Position numbers and translations under genes: made by a program
Shown here: one piece after another, positions 11,057-19,555 of the stretch
Layout: each line of letters starts with the position of its first letter
Numbering within the stretch: position 1 is the stretch's first letter
Source: Salinivibrio sp. ES.052
GTDB taxonomy: Bacteria; Pseudomonadota; Gammaproteobacteria; Enterobacterales; Vibrionaceae
Assembly (NCBI RefSeq): GCF_900141775.1
Contig: NZ_FSRI01000001.1
Location: forward strand, 1,644,251-1,708,250
Length of the DNA stretch: 64,000 bases
Direction of reading: 5' to 3'
The notes under the pieces: model-generated
Told to the model about the DNA's origin: nothing
Database searches by the model: none
Seen by the model: only the letters and a program-made list of their open reading frames with translations

Positions 11057-11093
11057 GCAAAAAGCCGCAGCATCGCTTGCGGCTTTTTGCCTA
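11057..11093. terminator. Bidirectional terminator between lipA and proA
   Basis: Inverted repeat GCAAAAAGCCGCA / TGCGGCTTTTTGC with an eight-base loop. A-run and T-run on both sides let it serve lipA on the plus strand and proA on the minus strand. Confidence 0.85.
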
Positions 11094-11117
11094 GTTAGCC
11101 CCGCCTTCACGGGACGG

Positions 11118-12368
11118 CTAACGCGATAAGTAATCGGCTTTACCCACCCATTTATAGGTCGTCAACTCTTCCAGACCCATTGGGCCTCGGGCATGGAGCT
11201 TTTGAGTGGATACCGCCACTTCAGCGCCAAGACCAAACTGCGCACCATCGGTAAAACGCGTTGATGCATTGACATACACTGCCGCTGACCCGGCACCGTT
11301 GATAAAGGCTTCAGCCGATTGTAAATCATTGGTCAGTATGGCATCGGAGTGACTCGCGTTATGGGTCCTCATGTGCGCAAGCGCCTGATCCACATCATCG
11401 ACAACGGCCACACCCAGTGTCGGCCCTAGCCACTCAGTATCAAAGTCACCCGTTTGTGCTTCACGTAACTGTTCAACACCATCAAGATAGGGCAGTGCGC
11501 TAGATGCTGCAATAATACGTAGACCATGTTGATTAAAAGGCGCAACCAGGCGTGCAAACAACTGTGCCGCCACCTCTTTATGGACAAGTAACGTATCTAA
11601 CGCATTACAGGCTGACGGACGATCAGTCTTCGCATTGAGGATAACATCCGGAGAGCGCGCCAAATCGGCACTGTGATCAACGTAAAGATGACTAATCCCA
11701 AAACCGCCGATAATCACGGGAATGGTACTGTTTTGTTTGCACATTTTATGTAGCCCAGCCCCTCCACGAGGAATAATCATATCGACGTAGTCATCCAGCG
11801 TCAGTAGCTCTGAGACTAATGCTCGATCGGGCTTTTCAATATACTGAACCGACGTATGTGGGAGACCCGCTTTTTTTAGCCCGGTCTGAATCACTTGGAC
11901 AAGAACCTGATTGGTGGCAAACGTTTCCTTTCCACCCCGTAAAATACTCGCATTACCGGTTTTTAAACACAGGGCAGCGATATCAATGGTGACATTCGGA
12001 CGGGCTTCATAAATCACCCCGATAACGCCCAACGGTTCACGGCGCTTTGATAAGGACATCCCATTTTCTAGCAGCTTGTGATCGAGCATTTGTCCGACAG
12101 GATCGGCCAACGCAATCACTTGCCTCACATCGCTGGCCATATTGGTTAAACGTTCTGGGGTCAGGGTTAAGCGGTCCAACATCGCTGGATCCATCTTTGC
12201 CTCCCGTGCAGCGGCAAGATCACTTTCATTGGCGGCTAAGATCACCGTTTGCTGTGCATCAAGCTCATCCGCAATAATCGCTAGCGCTTGGTTTTTGGTG
12301 GCCGTGGATGTCACAGCCAATTGATGTGCAGCCTCTTTAGCCGCTTTCCCCATATTTTGTAAATTCAT
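11118..12368 (-). CDS. proA: Gamma-glutamyl phosphate reductase
   Basis: Second enzyme of proline synthesis: NADPH-dependent reduction of glutamyl 5-phosphate to the semialdehyde. The 416-residue aldehyde-dehydrogenase-like protein has the stretch [16 protein letters not shown], the nucleotide-binding ILRGGKE, and the catalytic cysteine in [14 protein letters not shown]. The C-terminus ends with [13 protein letters not shown], a family hallmark. It lies 21 bases downstream of proB on the same strand, and the two enzymes are thought to channel the labile intermediate. Confidence 0.98.
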   Translation of the reverse strand: MNLQNMGKAAKEAAHQLAVTSTATKNQALAIIADELDAQQTVILAANESDLAAAREAKMDPAMLDRLTLTPERLTNMASDVRQVIALADPVGQMLDHKLLENGMSLSKRREPLGVIGVIYEARPNVTIDIAALCLKTGNASILRGGKETFATNQVLVQVIQTGLKKAGLPHTSVQYIEKPDRALVSELLTLDDYVDMIIPRGGAGLHKMCKQNSTIPVIIGGFGISHLYVDHSADLARSPDVILNAKTDRPSACNALDTLLVHKEVAAQLFARLVAPFNQHGLRIIAASSALPYLDGVEQLREAQTGDFDTEWLGPTLGVAVVDDVDQALAHMRTHNASHSDAILTNDLQSAEAFINGAGSAAVYVNASTRFTDGAQFGLGAEVAVSTQKLHARGPMGLEELTTYKWVGKADYLSR

Positions 12369-12389
12369 TGTGTCCCCGTCTTTGCTTTT

Positions 12390-13544
12390 TTAATTGTCTA
12401 CCACCACAAGATCATCACGGTGCATCGCGACTGGTCCATATTCATAACCAAGAATATCAGTGATTTGTTGGCTATGCGCACCGGCAATACGGCGCAAGTC
12501 GCTGGCGGTATAGCGACAAATCCCTCGCGCGACGCATTTCCCCTCCACCGACAGAATACGTACCACCTCGCCGCGTGCAAACGTCCCTTTCACCGCAACG
12601 ATGCCTTTGCTCAACAGGCTACTGCCTTTTTGCGTCACCGCAGTAATAGCGCCCGCATCGACGACGATATCACCCGCAGGCGGAGGTCCGGCAAGGATCC
12701 AGCGTTTACGGCTTTCTAACGGGCTTTCTAACGGCAAAAAGCGTGTGCCCGCGTTGTCGCCTGCGGTAACCTTTTGAATCACTTCAGGCTTACTGCCTGC
12801 GGCAATAGTCACTTCGACACCGGCTCGACGGCCAATATCAGCCGCTTGAAGCTTGGTTGCCATCCCGCCGGTACCAAGACCTCCGACACTGCCCCCCGCT
12901 AATTTGCGGAGAGTTTCATCAATGGTATGTACTTCTCGAATCAGCTCGGCATCGGGGTTTGAACGCGGATCGGCCGTGAATAGGCCGGGTTGGTCAGTTA
13001 ACAGTAGGAGTTTGTCTGCATCAGCGAGAATCGCCACCAAGGCAGATAAGTTATCATTATCGCCCACCTTGATTTCGGATGTCGCAACGGCATCGTTCTC
13101 ATTCACAATCGGAATAATGCCATTATCCAGCAGCGCATGGAGCATATCACGGGCGTTGAGAAAGCGTTCGCGATGCTCGAGATCCGCGCGCGTTAGTAGC
13201 ATTTGTCCAACCTGAAAACCATACAGCCCGAATAAGTGCTCCCACGTTTGGATCAAACGGCACTGGCCGACCGCGGCGAGCATTTGCTTATTCGCCACCG
13301 TATCCGCTAACACAGGGTAACCAAGGTGCTCACGGCCTGCCGCGATCGCGGCTGATGAGACAATAATCACTTGGTGACCTTGCTGTCTTAACCGTGCACA
13401 TTGACGCACGAGTTCAACCATATGTGCCTGGTCTAAGCGTGTCGATCCCCCAGTCAGTACACTGGTGCCCAATTTTACAACGAGAGTTTGAGGAGAAACG
13501 CCAGCCGCAAGGCCACCGTCTTGAAATGCGTCTTGAATTGTCAT
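12390..13544 (-). CDS. proB: Glutamate 5-kinase
   Basis: First and feedback-controlled step of proline synthesis: ATP-dependent phosphorylation of glutamate. The protein has an amino-acid-kinase domain ([34 protein letters not shown]-like [22 protein letters not shown]) and a C-terminal PUA domain. The ATG chosen gives 384 residues. A GTG five codons upstream is also open, but has no ribosome binding site, and the ATG variant is nearer to family length. crl lies upstream with an 84-base gap that should hold the proBA promoter. Feedback inhibition by proline is expected from the family. Confidence 0.96.
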   Translation of the reverse strand: MTIQDAFQDGGLAAGVSPQTLVVKLGTSVLTGGSTRLDQAHMVELVRQCARLRQQGHQVIIVSSAAIAAGREHLGYPVLADTVANKQMLAAVGQCRLIQTWEHLFGLYGFQVGQMLLTRADLEHRERFLNARDMLHALLDNGIIPIVNENDAVATSEIKVGDNDNLSALVAILADADKLLLLTDQPGLFTADPRSNPDAELIREVHTIDETLRKLAGGSVGGLGTGGMATKLQAADIGRRAGVEVTIAAGSKPEVIQKVTAGDNAGTRFLPLESPLESRKRWILAGPPPAGDIVVDAGAITAVTQKGSSLLSKGIVAVKGTFARGEVVRILSVEGKCVARGICRYTASDLRRIAGAHSQQITDILGYEYGPVAMHRDDLVVVDN

Positions 13545-13628
13545 GGTTGCCTGATCCACAAAAGCTTAGGTCTCTCTTTTATCAATCTCTTGCACATTTC
13601 ACAAGAGACGGGATCAGGCAATGTGCAG

Positions 13629-14033
13629 TTATGACTCGTTACCGGCGAGTTCTGGCTCAGAGAGGGTTTGGCTGGGCGATAATGTTCGTGAGAGATCATC
13701 GTTCACCAAGGTACAAAGCTTGGCGTAAAAGTGAGTCAACGTTTTGTCGACCGCTTCTCGTGCATCACTGGGGATAGGTTTGGCCACCCACACCCCTTCT
13801 TTATCAAAAAGGCCAAAGCCATAGTGATAATTGAAACCTTGATCGGATGGCGTTAATTCAAACCACCATCCCCAGAATTCCCGTACATCAGGCTCTTTAT
13901 TGGCATCAACGCACACTGAAAGGCTATCGAAAAAGTAACGATCTGGCTCCGATAACCCCTCACGAAAATAGGGGCCTAGTGCAGTAAAGCGCGTTTTTAA
14001 TCGTCCATGTGAAAGCGTGAAGTTATCGCTCAT
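13629..14033 (-). CDS. crl: Sigma-S holoenzyme assembly factor Crl
   Basis: Small cytoplasmic protein that binds the stationary-phase sigma factor RpoS and helps it join core RNA polymerase. The 134-residue product carries the Crl signature FTALGPYFREG, YFFDSLSVCV and VREFWGWWFEL. A longer frame begins 18 bases upstream, but GGAGG sits five bases before the ATG used here, so this start is preferred. It stands between frsA and proB exactly as in enterobacteria, though the phoE porin gene found there in E. coli is missing. The last 20 residues, rich in Ser and Glu, are probably disordered. Confidence 0.92.
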   Translation of the reverse strand: MSDNFTLSHGRLKTRFTALGPYFREGLSEPDRYFFDSLSVCVDANKEPDVREFWGWWFELTPSDQGFNYHYGFGLFDKEGVWVAKPIPSDAREAVDKTLTHFYAKLCTLVNDDLSRTLSPSQTLSEPELAGNES

Positions 14034-14167
14034 CGTGTCCTCCGGTGGCACTGTAACGTCCTTGTTTACTGTATATCATGCGCTTAGTCATCAGGTGAAC
14101 GTGAATCTCCCGCTTTCGGCGATGGATCACACCTTACGCTTCGGCTCAACGCGCACGACCATTCCGT

Positions 14168-15421
14168 TCAGAGCATGCCTACAAACCAATCCACTGTCTC
14201 CGTGAGTGCACGATGGTAACCATCATGTAGCGGTGTATTAGGTAGCGTGATCGCTTTTCCTCCTCGGCTATATCTCGCAATCATCTGATTATCCGATTCA
14301 GGACAAACCGGATCCTCTTTGAGGCTTAGCGCCAAAATTGGCACTTCAGTGCGCCGGCCGGTGAGTAGGCCTTGGTTTTTTAACGACCACGCTTGTAAAC
14401 GCGTCTTTAATGTATCAATGGGAATGCGACGGCCCAAACGAGATCCTAAGGTATCTAGATACATGGGGGGCATTTTCTTCATCAGTGTCGCATCAGTCAG
14501 TAATGCATGCACAATACCGCCCAATGAAGCACTCGCCTTAACACGATGAGGCTCTAGAAATGCCATTCGCACCGCAGGGTTGGCACCAAAACGGATCCCC
14601 ATGGTACCGACTCGATGGTGATCGACCCAAGGCACATCGGCGAGCTTATCTAGCATCGCAGTATGTAAGCGGCTAGTATCTTCGTTCAAATGCCAGTGAC
14701 TACTATGGCCAACCGATGGCATATCGAGGGTAAGCACAGCAATATCCGCCGGTGCAAAATAATCAACAAATAAACGCCAGAGATCCGTTTGTAAGCTATC
14801 CAAGCTGCCACTTAAGATCACAACGGGCAACGTTGCATCGGTACGGGGTAAATAGAGATACCCTTTTAATGATTTCCCATCTAATTGGGTTTCTACCGTC
14901 TTCACGGTAAATGGCAGTTGCGACATCGCTTTCTCGAATGCTTTAAACGCCAAGGTTTCGGATTGTAGTGCTAGGCTGTCCCCTTTTAGATGCGGATAAG
15001 CAGCAATCCCAAAATAGGTGCAAGCTTGTAGCCATTGTTCACTCGCCTGCTCAGCTTTCCCTTCATCCGATAAAGCCTGTGCTTTTTTTTGATGCTGCAT
15101 GCCCACAGCCGTCCATTCGTAGTTCCAATTACCTGCACGGTAGCCTTCTACCGTATCCAGTAAAGCATCAACTGAACGCGAGTTATCCGAATGGGCAATA
15201 CGGGAGAAAATCGCTTCCATCTCAACCGGGTCGACTCCCTGCCAAGTCCACTGACCTCGACGACGCATACGATACCAACTCGACTCGCTATCGCCGTCAA
15301 ATGCCGAGTAGTTCGCTTGCTGGGTTTGTTGAACGGCACCAAATAATGTCGATGTCTCGGTGGCATGCCTATGTTTGGCAAATAGCTTCACCGATAAGTT
15401 TTGTGATTCGTTCTCGGACAC
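14168..15421 (-). CDS. frsA: FrsA family esterase-like protein
   Basis: Alpha/beta-hydrolase-like protein related to E. coli FrsA (YafA), described as a partner of the glucose PTS protein EIIA-Glc and of uncertain enzymatic activity. The 417-residue form starts at GTG, chosen because AGGAG lies five bases upstream; another GTG two codons earlier would overlap that site. The helical cap domain occupies roughly residues 1-150, the hydrolase fold follows with GYLYLPRTDATLPVVILSGS. At the nucleophile elbow the sequence reads MGIRFGANPAVRMAF, so the usual GxSxG serine is an arginine, as remembered for E. coli FrsA. Vibrios keep it beside gpt and crl. Confidence 0.92.
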   Translation of the reverse strand: MSENESQNLSVKLFAKHRHATETSTLFGAVQQTQQANYSAFDGDSESSWYRMRRRGQWTWQGVDPVEMEAIFSRIAHSDNSRSVDALLDTVEGYRAGNWNYEWTAVGMQHQKKAQALSDEGKAEQASEQWLQACTYFGIAAYPHLKGDSLALQSETLAFKAFEKAMSQLPFTVKTVETQLDGKSLKGYLYLPRTDATLPVVILSGSLDSLQTDLWRLFVDYFAPADIAVLTLDMPSVGHSSHWHLNEDTSRLHTAMLDKLADVPWVDHHRVGTMGIRFGANPAVRMAFLEPHRVKASASLGGIVHALLTDATLMKKMPPMYLDTLGSRLGRRIPIDTLKTRLQAWSLKNQGLLTGRRTEVPILALSLKEDPVCPESDNQMIARYSRGGKAITLPNTPLHDGYHRALTETVDWFVGML

Positions 15422-15510
15422 ACCCACTCCTAGGCTTTTTGTAACGTGATGTTAGTTTAAACCATACACACATCAAGACCATGATTTTCAGCACTTATCA
15501 CACGCTATAT

Positions 15511-15546
15511 AAAAAAAGCGCCGCGTGAAAATGCGGCGCTTTTTTG
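15511..15546 (-). terminator. Terminator after gpt
   Basis: Stem AGCGCCGC / GCGGCGCT with loop GTGAAAAT, flanked by a run of A on one side and T on the other. On the minus strand it follows gpt and ends in a U-tract; it separates gpt from frsA. Confidence 0.85.
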
Positions 15547-15564
15547 TAAGCAGTTTCTCTTTCA

Positions 15565-16020
15565 TTATTTAGCTATCGGCTCGACATAACTGACAGCCAT
15601 ATCCCAGGGTTGTTCAATCCACGTATCTTGGGCAATATCCACGACGTAATCATCAACAAGAGACTTACCAGCGGGTTTCGCACTCACGGTCACGAAGCGT
15701 GCCTTTGGGTATAACTGGCGAACCATCTCTGCAGTGCCACCCGTATCGACGAGATCATCAACCACGATAAACCCCTCACCATCACCAGGAGCTTGCTTCA
15801 CCACGCGCATGTCGCGTTGATGATCATGGTCATAACTTGAAATGCACACGGTGTCGACATGACGAATACCCAGTTCACGGGCAAGAATCGCCGCAGGGAC
15901 GAGACCACCGCGGCTCACGGCAATAATCCCTTGCCATTGCTCCGCGGGTAGCAGCTTTTCCGCTAATTGGCGCGTGTACATCTGCATCGTGTCCCAAGTG
16001 ATAATAAACTTATTGCTCAT
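15565..16020 (-). CDS. gpt: Xanthine-guanine phosphoribosyltransferase
   Basis: Purine salvage enzyme converting guanine, xanthine and less readily hypoxanthine to nucleotides with PRPP. The 151-residue length matches the family. The PRPP-binding loop is at residues 86-97 ([12 protein letters not shown]), and VSRGGLVPA near residue 36 is also typical. GAGG precedes the ATG at good distance. The gene next upstream on the same strand is a purine permease, making an uptake-and-salvage pair; a TATAAT-like hexamer in the 56-base gap suggests gpt may also have its own promoter. Confidence 0.97.
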   Translation of the reverse strand: MSNKFIITWDTMQMYTRQLAEKLLPAEQWQGIIAVSRGGLVPAAILARELGIRHVDTVCISSYDHDHQRDMRVVKQAPGDGEGFIVVDDLVDTGGTAEMVRQLYPKARFVTVSAKPAGKSLVDDYVVDIAQDTWIEQPWDMAVSYVEPIAK

Positions 16021-16076
16021 GGTGAAAACCTCGTGGCGACTCTCGCCTTATTATAACGTCAATGTGGGCAGTTGTT

Positions 16077-17369
16077 TTACACCAAGAAAACGAACTTGAG
16101 TAAGAACAACCCCGCCAAAATCCAAATACTGACAGGGACTTCTCGCCCTTTGCCCGCAAAGGTTTTCACGGCACAAAATGCAATAAAGCCAAGCCCAATA
16201 CCGCTTGCAATCGAATACGTCAGCGGCATCAACAAACACACCACCACAACAGGTGCCGCCTCAGTAAGATCACGCCAGTTAATGCTAACCAAGCCCGACA
16301 TCATCAGGATCGCTACATAAAACAGTGCGCCTGCTGTCGCATAGGCAGGCACCATTCCCGCAAGCGGTGCAAAAAAGAGTGCCAGCACAAACAGGATACC
16401 AACCACAACAGCAGTTAACCCAGTACGACCGCCTGCAGCGACCCCTGATACGCTCTCAATATAAGACGTTGTATTTGACGTGCCTAAAAGCGCCCCGACC
16501 GATGTCGCGGTACTATCTGCCAGTAATGCACGATTTAAGCGCGGTAGTTTACCATCTTTATCCAAAAGTTCCGCGCGCTGTGCCACACCCACTAAGGTTC
16601 CAGCCGTATCAAACAGGTCCACAAATAAAAATGCAAACACAATCGACAGTAACCCTACTTCCAGAGCCCCAGAAAAATCCAGTTGCATAAAGGTCGGTGC
16701 TAAGCTTGGTGGTGCCGACATGATACCGCTGTATGGTACATCACCAGCAACAATGCCAATGATAGTCACGGCTAAAATGGCAATCATCACCGCGCCCTTC
16801 AAGCCACGATGTACTAAACCAATGGTGAGAAAGAAACCCAATGCCGCCATAGCCGGCGCAAACGAGGTGACATCGCCTAGAGCAACCAATGTTGCAGGGT
16901 GATCAACCACAATCCCCGCGTTTTGCAACGCAATCAACGCTAAGAACAGTCCAATGCCTGCAGAAATCCCTGTTCGTAATGACATAGGGATCGAATTGAT
17001 TATCCATTCTCGCACCCGCAATAGGCTCAGCAAAATAAAGCACAGCCCAGAGATGAAGACCGCAGCCAGAGCAACTTGCCATGAGTGCCCCATCTGCAAG
17101 ACCACCGTATAGGTGAAAAAGGCATTCAACCCCATACCTGGCGCTTGTGCTACTGGGTAATTCGCCACAATTCCCATCACCAAACAACCAATCGCTGCAG
17201 CGAGACAGGTTGCAACAAAGACTGCGCCTTTATCCATTCCCGTTTCAGCCAAAATCGATGGGTTGACGAAAATGATGTACGCCATTGTAAGAAAGGTTGT
17301 AAACCCAGCAATCACCTCAGTACGAAGATCAGTGCCATGGGCCTTAAGTTTAAATAAACGCTCTAACAT
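16077..17369 (-). CDS. NCS2/AzgA-type purine permease (guanine/hypoxanthine type)
   Basis: Inner-membrane nucleobase:proton symporter of the AzgA-like branch. The 430-residue protein has about twelve to fourteen hydrophobic segments and family motifs TEVIAGFTTFLTMAYIIFVNP, APGMGLNAFFTYTVV, LFDTAGTLVGVAQRA, and TSVGALLGTSNTTSYIESVSG. These match GhxP/GhxQ and PbuG-like proteins that take up guanine and hypoxanthine; substrate preference cannot be fixed from sequence. A near-perfect PurR box lies 45 bases upstream of the start, fitting repression by purines. It lies upstream of gpt on the same strand. Confidence 0.93.
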   Translation of the reverse strand: MLERLFKLKAHGTDLRTEVIAGFTTFLTMAYIIFVNPSILAETGMDKGAVFVATCLAAAIGCLVMGIVANYPVAQAPGMGLNAFFTYTVVLQMGHSWQVALAAVFISGLCFILLSLLRVREWIINSIPMSLRTGISAGIGLFLALIALQNAGIVVDHPATLVALGDVTSFAPAMAALGFFLTIGLVHRGLKGAVMIAILAVTIIGIVAGDVPYSGIMSAPPSLAPTFMQLDFSGALEVGLLSIVFAFLFVDLFDTAGTLVGVAQRAELLDKDGKLPRLNRALLADSTATSVGALLGTSNTTSYIESVSGVAAGGRTGLTAVVVGILFVLALFFAPLAGMVPAYATAGALFYVAILMMSGLVSINWRDLTEAAPVVVVCLLMPLTYSIASGIGLGFIAFCAVKTFAGKGREVPVSIWILAGLFLLKFVFLV

Positions 17370-17413
17370 CGGTTTTATCCCAAACTAAAAGTGATGTATC
17401 GCTAGATACCAAA

Positions 17414-17429
17414 AGGAAAACGTTTGCGT
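17414..17429 (-). promoter_or_regulatory. PurR operator upstream of the purine permease
   Basis: Read on the minus strand the sequence is ACGCAAACGTTTTCCT, which agrees with the enterobacterial PurR consensus ACGCAAACGTTTNCNT at every defined position. It is about 45 bases before the permease ATG, a repressor-compatible place. PurR with guanine or hypoxanthine would be expected to shut the permease down. Confidence 0.85.
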
Positions 17430-17567
17430 GCTAAATTTTGGCGCAGATATTACCGATCGGTGACGGAAATTTCCAGCGTAAAAGGCAGGAATGGCGGTAA
17501 ATATCAGTGATGGGAGTAAGTCACTATCAAAATCATCAGTATAACTAGATAGCAGCAGCTTCCAGAT

Positions 17568-17594
17568 AAAAAAAACGCCACACTGTGTGTGGCG
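17568..17594 (-). terminator. Terminator of the short minus-strand unit
   Basis: Minus-strand stem CGCCACAC / GTGTGGCG with a three-base loop, followed by eight U. This is a textbook intrinsic terminator with no other gene end close by: the permease starts 198 bases further on. Confidence 0.9.
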
Positions 17595-17658
17595 CCAGAA
17601 TGAAAGCATTTGCTTCTGGATCAGAAATATCTCTGTAAGAGCGGGGGAATCGTAAAAC

Positions 17659-17751
17659 TTACTTTCGGTACCCGAACGATGCCGGATACGTAAAACCTTG
17701 GGTGTAGACTGACTGCTGATTCCAGTAGTAGCTTGATACCATGCCTTCCAT
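17659..17751 (-). CDS. Small 30-residue protein, possible VcdP homologue
   Basis: The frame starts at ATG with AGAGG five bases upstream, a strong ribosome binding site, and ends in TAA. The peptide opens MEGMVSSYYWNQQSVY, continues TQGFTYPASF and closes GYRK: aromatic-rich, six tyrosines, one tryptophan, no membrane segment or signal. A longer in-frame reading of 61 residues exists upstream but lacks a ribosome binding site. Upstream promoter and downstream terminator frame it neatly. Its place in the dual-function RNA hypothesis is given under the transcript entry; VcdP of V. cholerae is reported to act on citrate synthase, but homology is unproven here. Confidence 0.65.
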   Translation of the reverse strand: MEGMVSSYYWNQQSVYTQGFTYPASFGYRK

Positions 17752-17864
17752 TTTTACCTCTCTCAAGTTTAAACCAATGTTGTTCACATTTATCTCGGTT
17801 CCTTGGAGGCGAATACTCGGGTTCACTCCATGAACAACTGGCAAGCGATGTTGCCAATGTCTAG

Positions 17865-17893
17865 ATAATAAACCAACAGTAATTTATTTACAA
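17865..17893 (-). promoter_or_regulatory. Sigma-70 promoter for the short transcript
   Basis: On the minus strand TTGTAA, a 17-base spacer and TATTAT are seen, a good match to -35 and -10. Transcription would start near 17858, 107 bases before the small protein's ATG. Confidence 0.65.
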
Positions 17894-17900
17894 GACCTAG

Positions 17901-17916
17901 AGTGACATAAGTCACA
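17901..17916. promoter_or_regulatory. CRP-like binding site
   Basis: AGTGA-N6-TCACA agrees with the CRP consensus TGTGA-N6-TCACA at nine of ten positions, centred about 50 bases upstream of the predicted start of the short transcript. That spacing is neither the usual class I nor class II distance. The site could alternatively serve pepD, for which a TAATAA hexamer about 50 bases downstream may be a -10. FNR or another CRP-family protein could also bind. Confidence 0.6.
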
Positions 17917-18091
17917 AAAGATTCATATATGTAATTAAGTTACATCATTTTCGCCTAATAAAGTTGGCACTTATCAGTTTTAGCCTATGACTGTTGCCAC
18001 TACACCGACAGTGATATGCTTGGGTTTGTTTTTCCATTTCAGTGAGGCCTGCTGCATAAAAGGCCAACCATAAAATATAATGGAGTCTACC

Positions 18092-19555
18092 GTGTCTGAA
18101 ATCAGCCAATTATCACCTCGCCCGGTTTGGGCGTTTTTCGACCAAATCTGTGCTATCCCCCATCCTTCTTATCACGAGTCACAGCTTGCCCAATTTATTA
18201 TCGACTGGGCAAAAGGACGAGGCCTAGACGTCCGCCAGGACAAAGCGGGCAACCTATTTATTCGGAAGCCTGCAACCCCCGGTATGGAAAACCGTAAAGG
18301 GGTGGTTCTGCAAGCCCACCTAGATATGGTGCCGCAGAAAAATGAAAATACGGATCACGATTTTACCCGTGACCCCATTCGCCCTTATGTGGATGGTGAC
18401 TGGGTAACTGCCGATGGCACCACGCTGGGAGCAGACAATGGTATGGGGATGGCATCTTGTCTGGCCGTATTAGATGCAGATGACATCGAACATGGCCCTC
18501 TTGAGGTCTTGCTGACGACCAATGAAGAAGCCGGAATGGATGGCGCATTTGGCTTGGAAGCCGGGTGGCTAGAAGGCGACATCTTGCTCAACACGGATTC
18601 GGAACAAGAAGGGGAAGTCTATATGGGCTGTGCCGGCGGCGTCGATGCCAGCATGCATTTCCCTCTTGAACGACAATCAGTAGCGAATGAGCTAGCACGT
18701 TTCACGATTGGTATTAAAGGGCTAAAAGGCGGACACTCTGGCGTCGATATCCATACAGGAAGAGCCAATGCCAATAAACTACTGGCTCGCCTGCTAAGTC
18801 ATCACCTCGGTGAGGTAGACATGAGCCTGATTGCAATACGTGGTGGCACGTTGCGTAACGCGATTCCTCGTGAAGCCTTTGCTGATATCGCCGTGCCTGT
18901 TTCGCAAAAAGAACAGCTCGCAGCGGCAATCGACCAATTCGCGATGCTAATGAAAGATGAGCTCGACCGTTTGGAAGGTCAGGTCACCGTTATCATGGAA
19001 GCGAGCGATAATCCGATCGCACCACTGACACGCGCTGTGCAATCACGCTTATTAGCCGCCTTAAATGCCGCACCTAACGGCGTGGTAAGAATGAGCGATG
19101 ATGTTCCAGGCGTGGTCGAAACGTCACTCAACCTCGGTGTGATCAATACGGAAGATGATAAAATCACAGCCCTATTCCTAATCCGTTCTCTGATTGATTC
19201 AGGCAGAGAAAGAGTTCAAGGAATGCTGCAATCATTGGCAAGCTTGGCGAATGTTAGCGTTACGTTCTCAGGCGCATACCCTGGCTGGAAGCCTGACCCA
19301 GATTCACAAATCATGCATATCTTCCGCGATACCTATGAAGGGATTTATCAACGTAAACCCGATATCATGGTGATTCATGCAGGGCTTGAGTGTGGTCTGT
19401 TTAAACAACCCTATCCGACTATGGATATGATCTCATTCGGTCCCACCATTAAATTCCCTCATTCTCCTGATGAAAAAGTAGACATCAAGAGCGTCGGACA
19501 TTATTGGCAGCAAATGCAAGCGATTTTAAAAGCGATTCCAGCCAAAGCCGATTAA
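18092..19555 (+). CDS. pepD: Aminoacyl-histidine dipeptidase (peptidase D)
   Basis: Zinc dipeptidase of the M20 family that splits carnosine and other Xaa-His dipeptides. Metal-ligand motifs are visible: LQAHLDMVP, ADNGMGMA, TNEEAGMDGAFGL, NTDSEQEGEVYMGCAGG, and the C-terminal HAGLECGLF. The 487-residue form begins at GTG with GGAG seven bases upstream and aligns with the E. coli start (SEISQLSP versus SELSQLSP). An ATG four codons earlier is open but overlaps the ribosome binding site. Its stop codon overlaps that of the convergent dinB within TTAA. A stem GGCCT/AGGCC sits in the leader. Confidence 0.95.
   Translation: MSEISQLSPRPVWAFFDQICAIPHPSYHESQLAQFIIDWAKGRGLDVRQDKAGNLFIRKPATPGMENRKGVVLQAHLDMVPQKNENTDHDFTRDPIRPYVDGDWVTADGTTLGADNGMGMASCLAVLDADDIEHGPLEVLLTTNEEAGMDGAFGLEAGWLEGDILLNTDSEQEGEVYMGCAGGVDASMHFPLERQSVANELARFTIGIKGLKGGHSGVDIHTGRANANKLLARLLSHHLGEVDMSLIAIRGGTLRNAIPREAFADIAVPVSQKEQLAAAIDQFAMLMKDELDRLEGQVTVIMEASDNPIAPLTRAVQSRLLAALNAAPNGVVRMSDDVPGVVETSLNLGVINTEDDKITALFLIRSLIDSGRERVQGMLQSLASLANVSVTFSGAYPGWKPDPDSQIMHIFRDTYEGIYQRKPDIMVIHAGLECGLFKQPYPTMDMISFGPTIKFPHSPDEKVDIKSVGHYWQQMQAILKAIPAKAD

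Larger units (their letters stand above)
17568..17858 (-). ncRNA. Putative short transcript, possible dual-function RNA like VcdRP
   Basis: A self-contained minus-strand unit of about 290 nucleotides: promoter, 107-base leader, 30-codon frame, C-rich segment, a small stem-loop, then a strong intrinsic terminator. Directly after the stop codon the RNA reads GATTCCCCCGCTC, a C-rich stretch of the kind trans-acting small RNAs use to cover Shine-Dalgarno sequences. A CRP-like site lies upstream. In V. cholerae the dual-function RNA VcdRP, of about this size, encodes the 29-residue VcdP and is under CRP control; size, layout and regulator agree, but I cannot compare sequences. It may instead be a plain small-protein mRNA. 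Confidence 0.6.

Noticed and set aside
16021-16076. Strong separate promoter for gpt
   Set aside because: A TATAAT hexamer is present, but no -35 at proper distance; kept only as a remark.
17621-17857. Longer frames (61 and 78 codons) around the small 30-codon gene
   Set aside because: The 61-codon version only extends the small protein upstream without a ribosome binding site; the 78-codon frame is a different frame without support.
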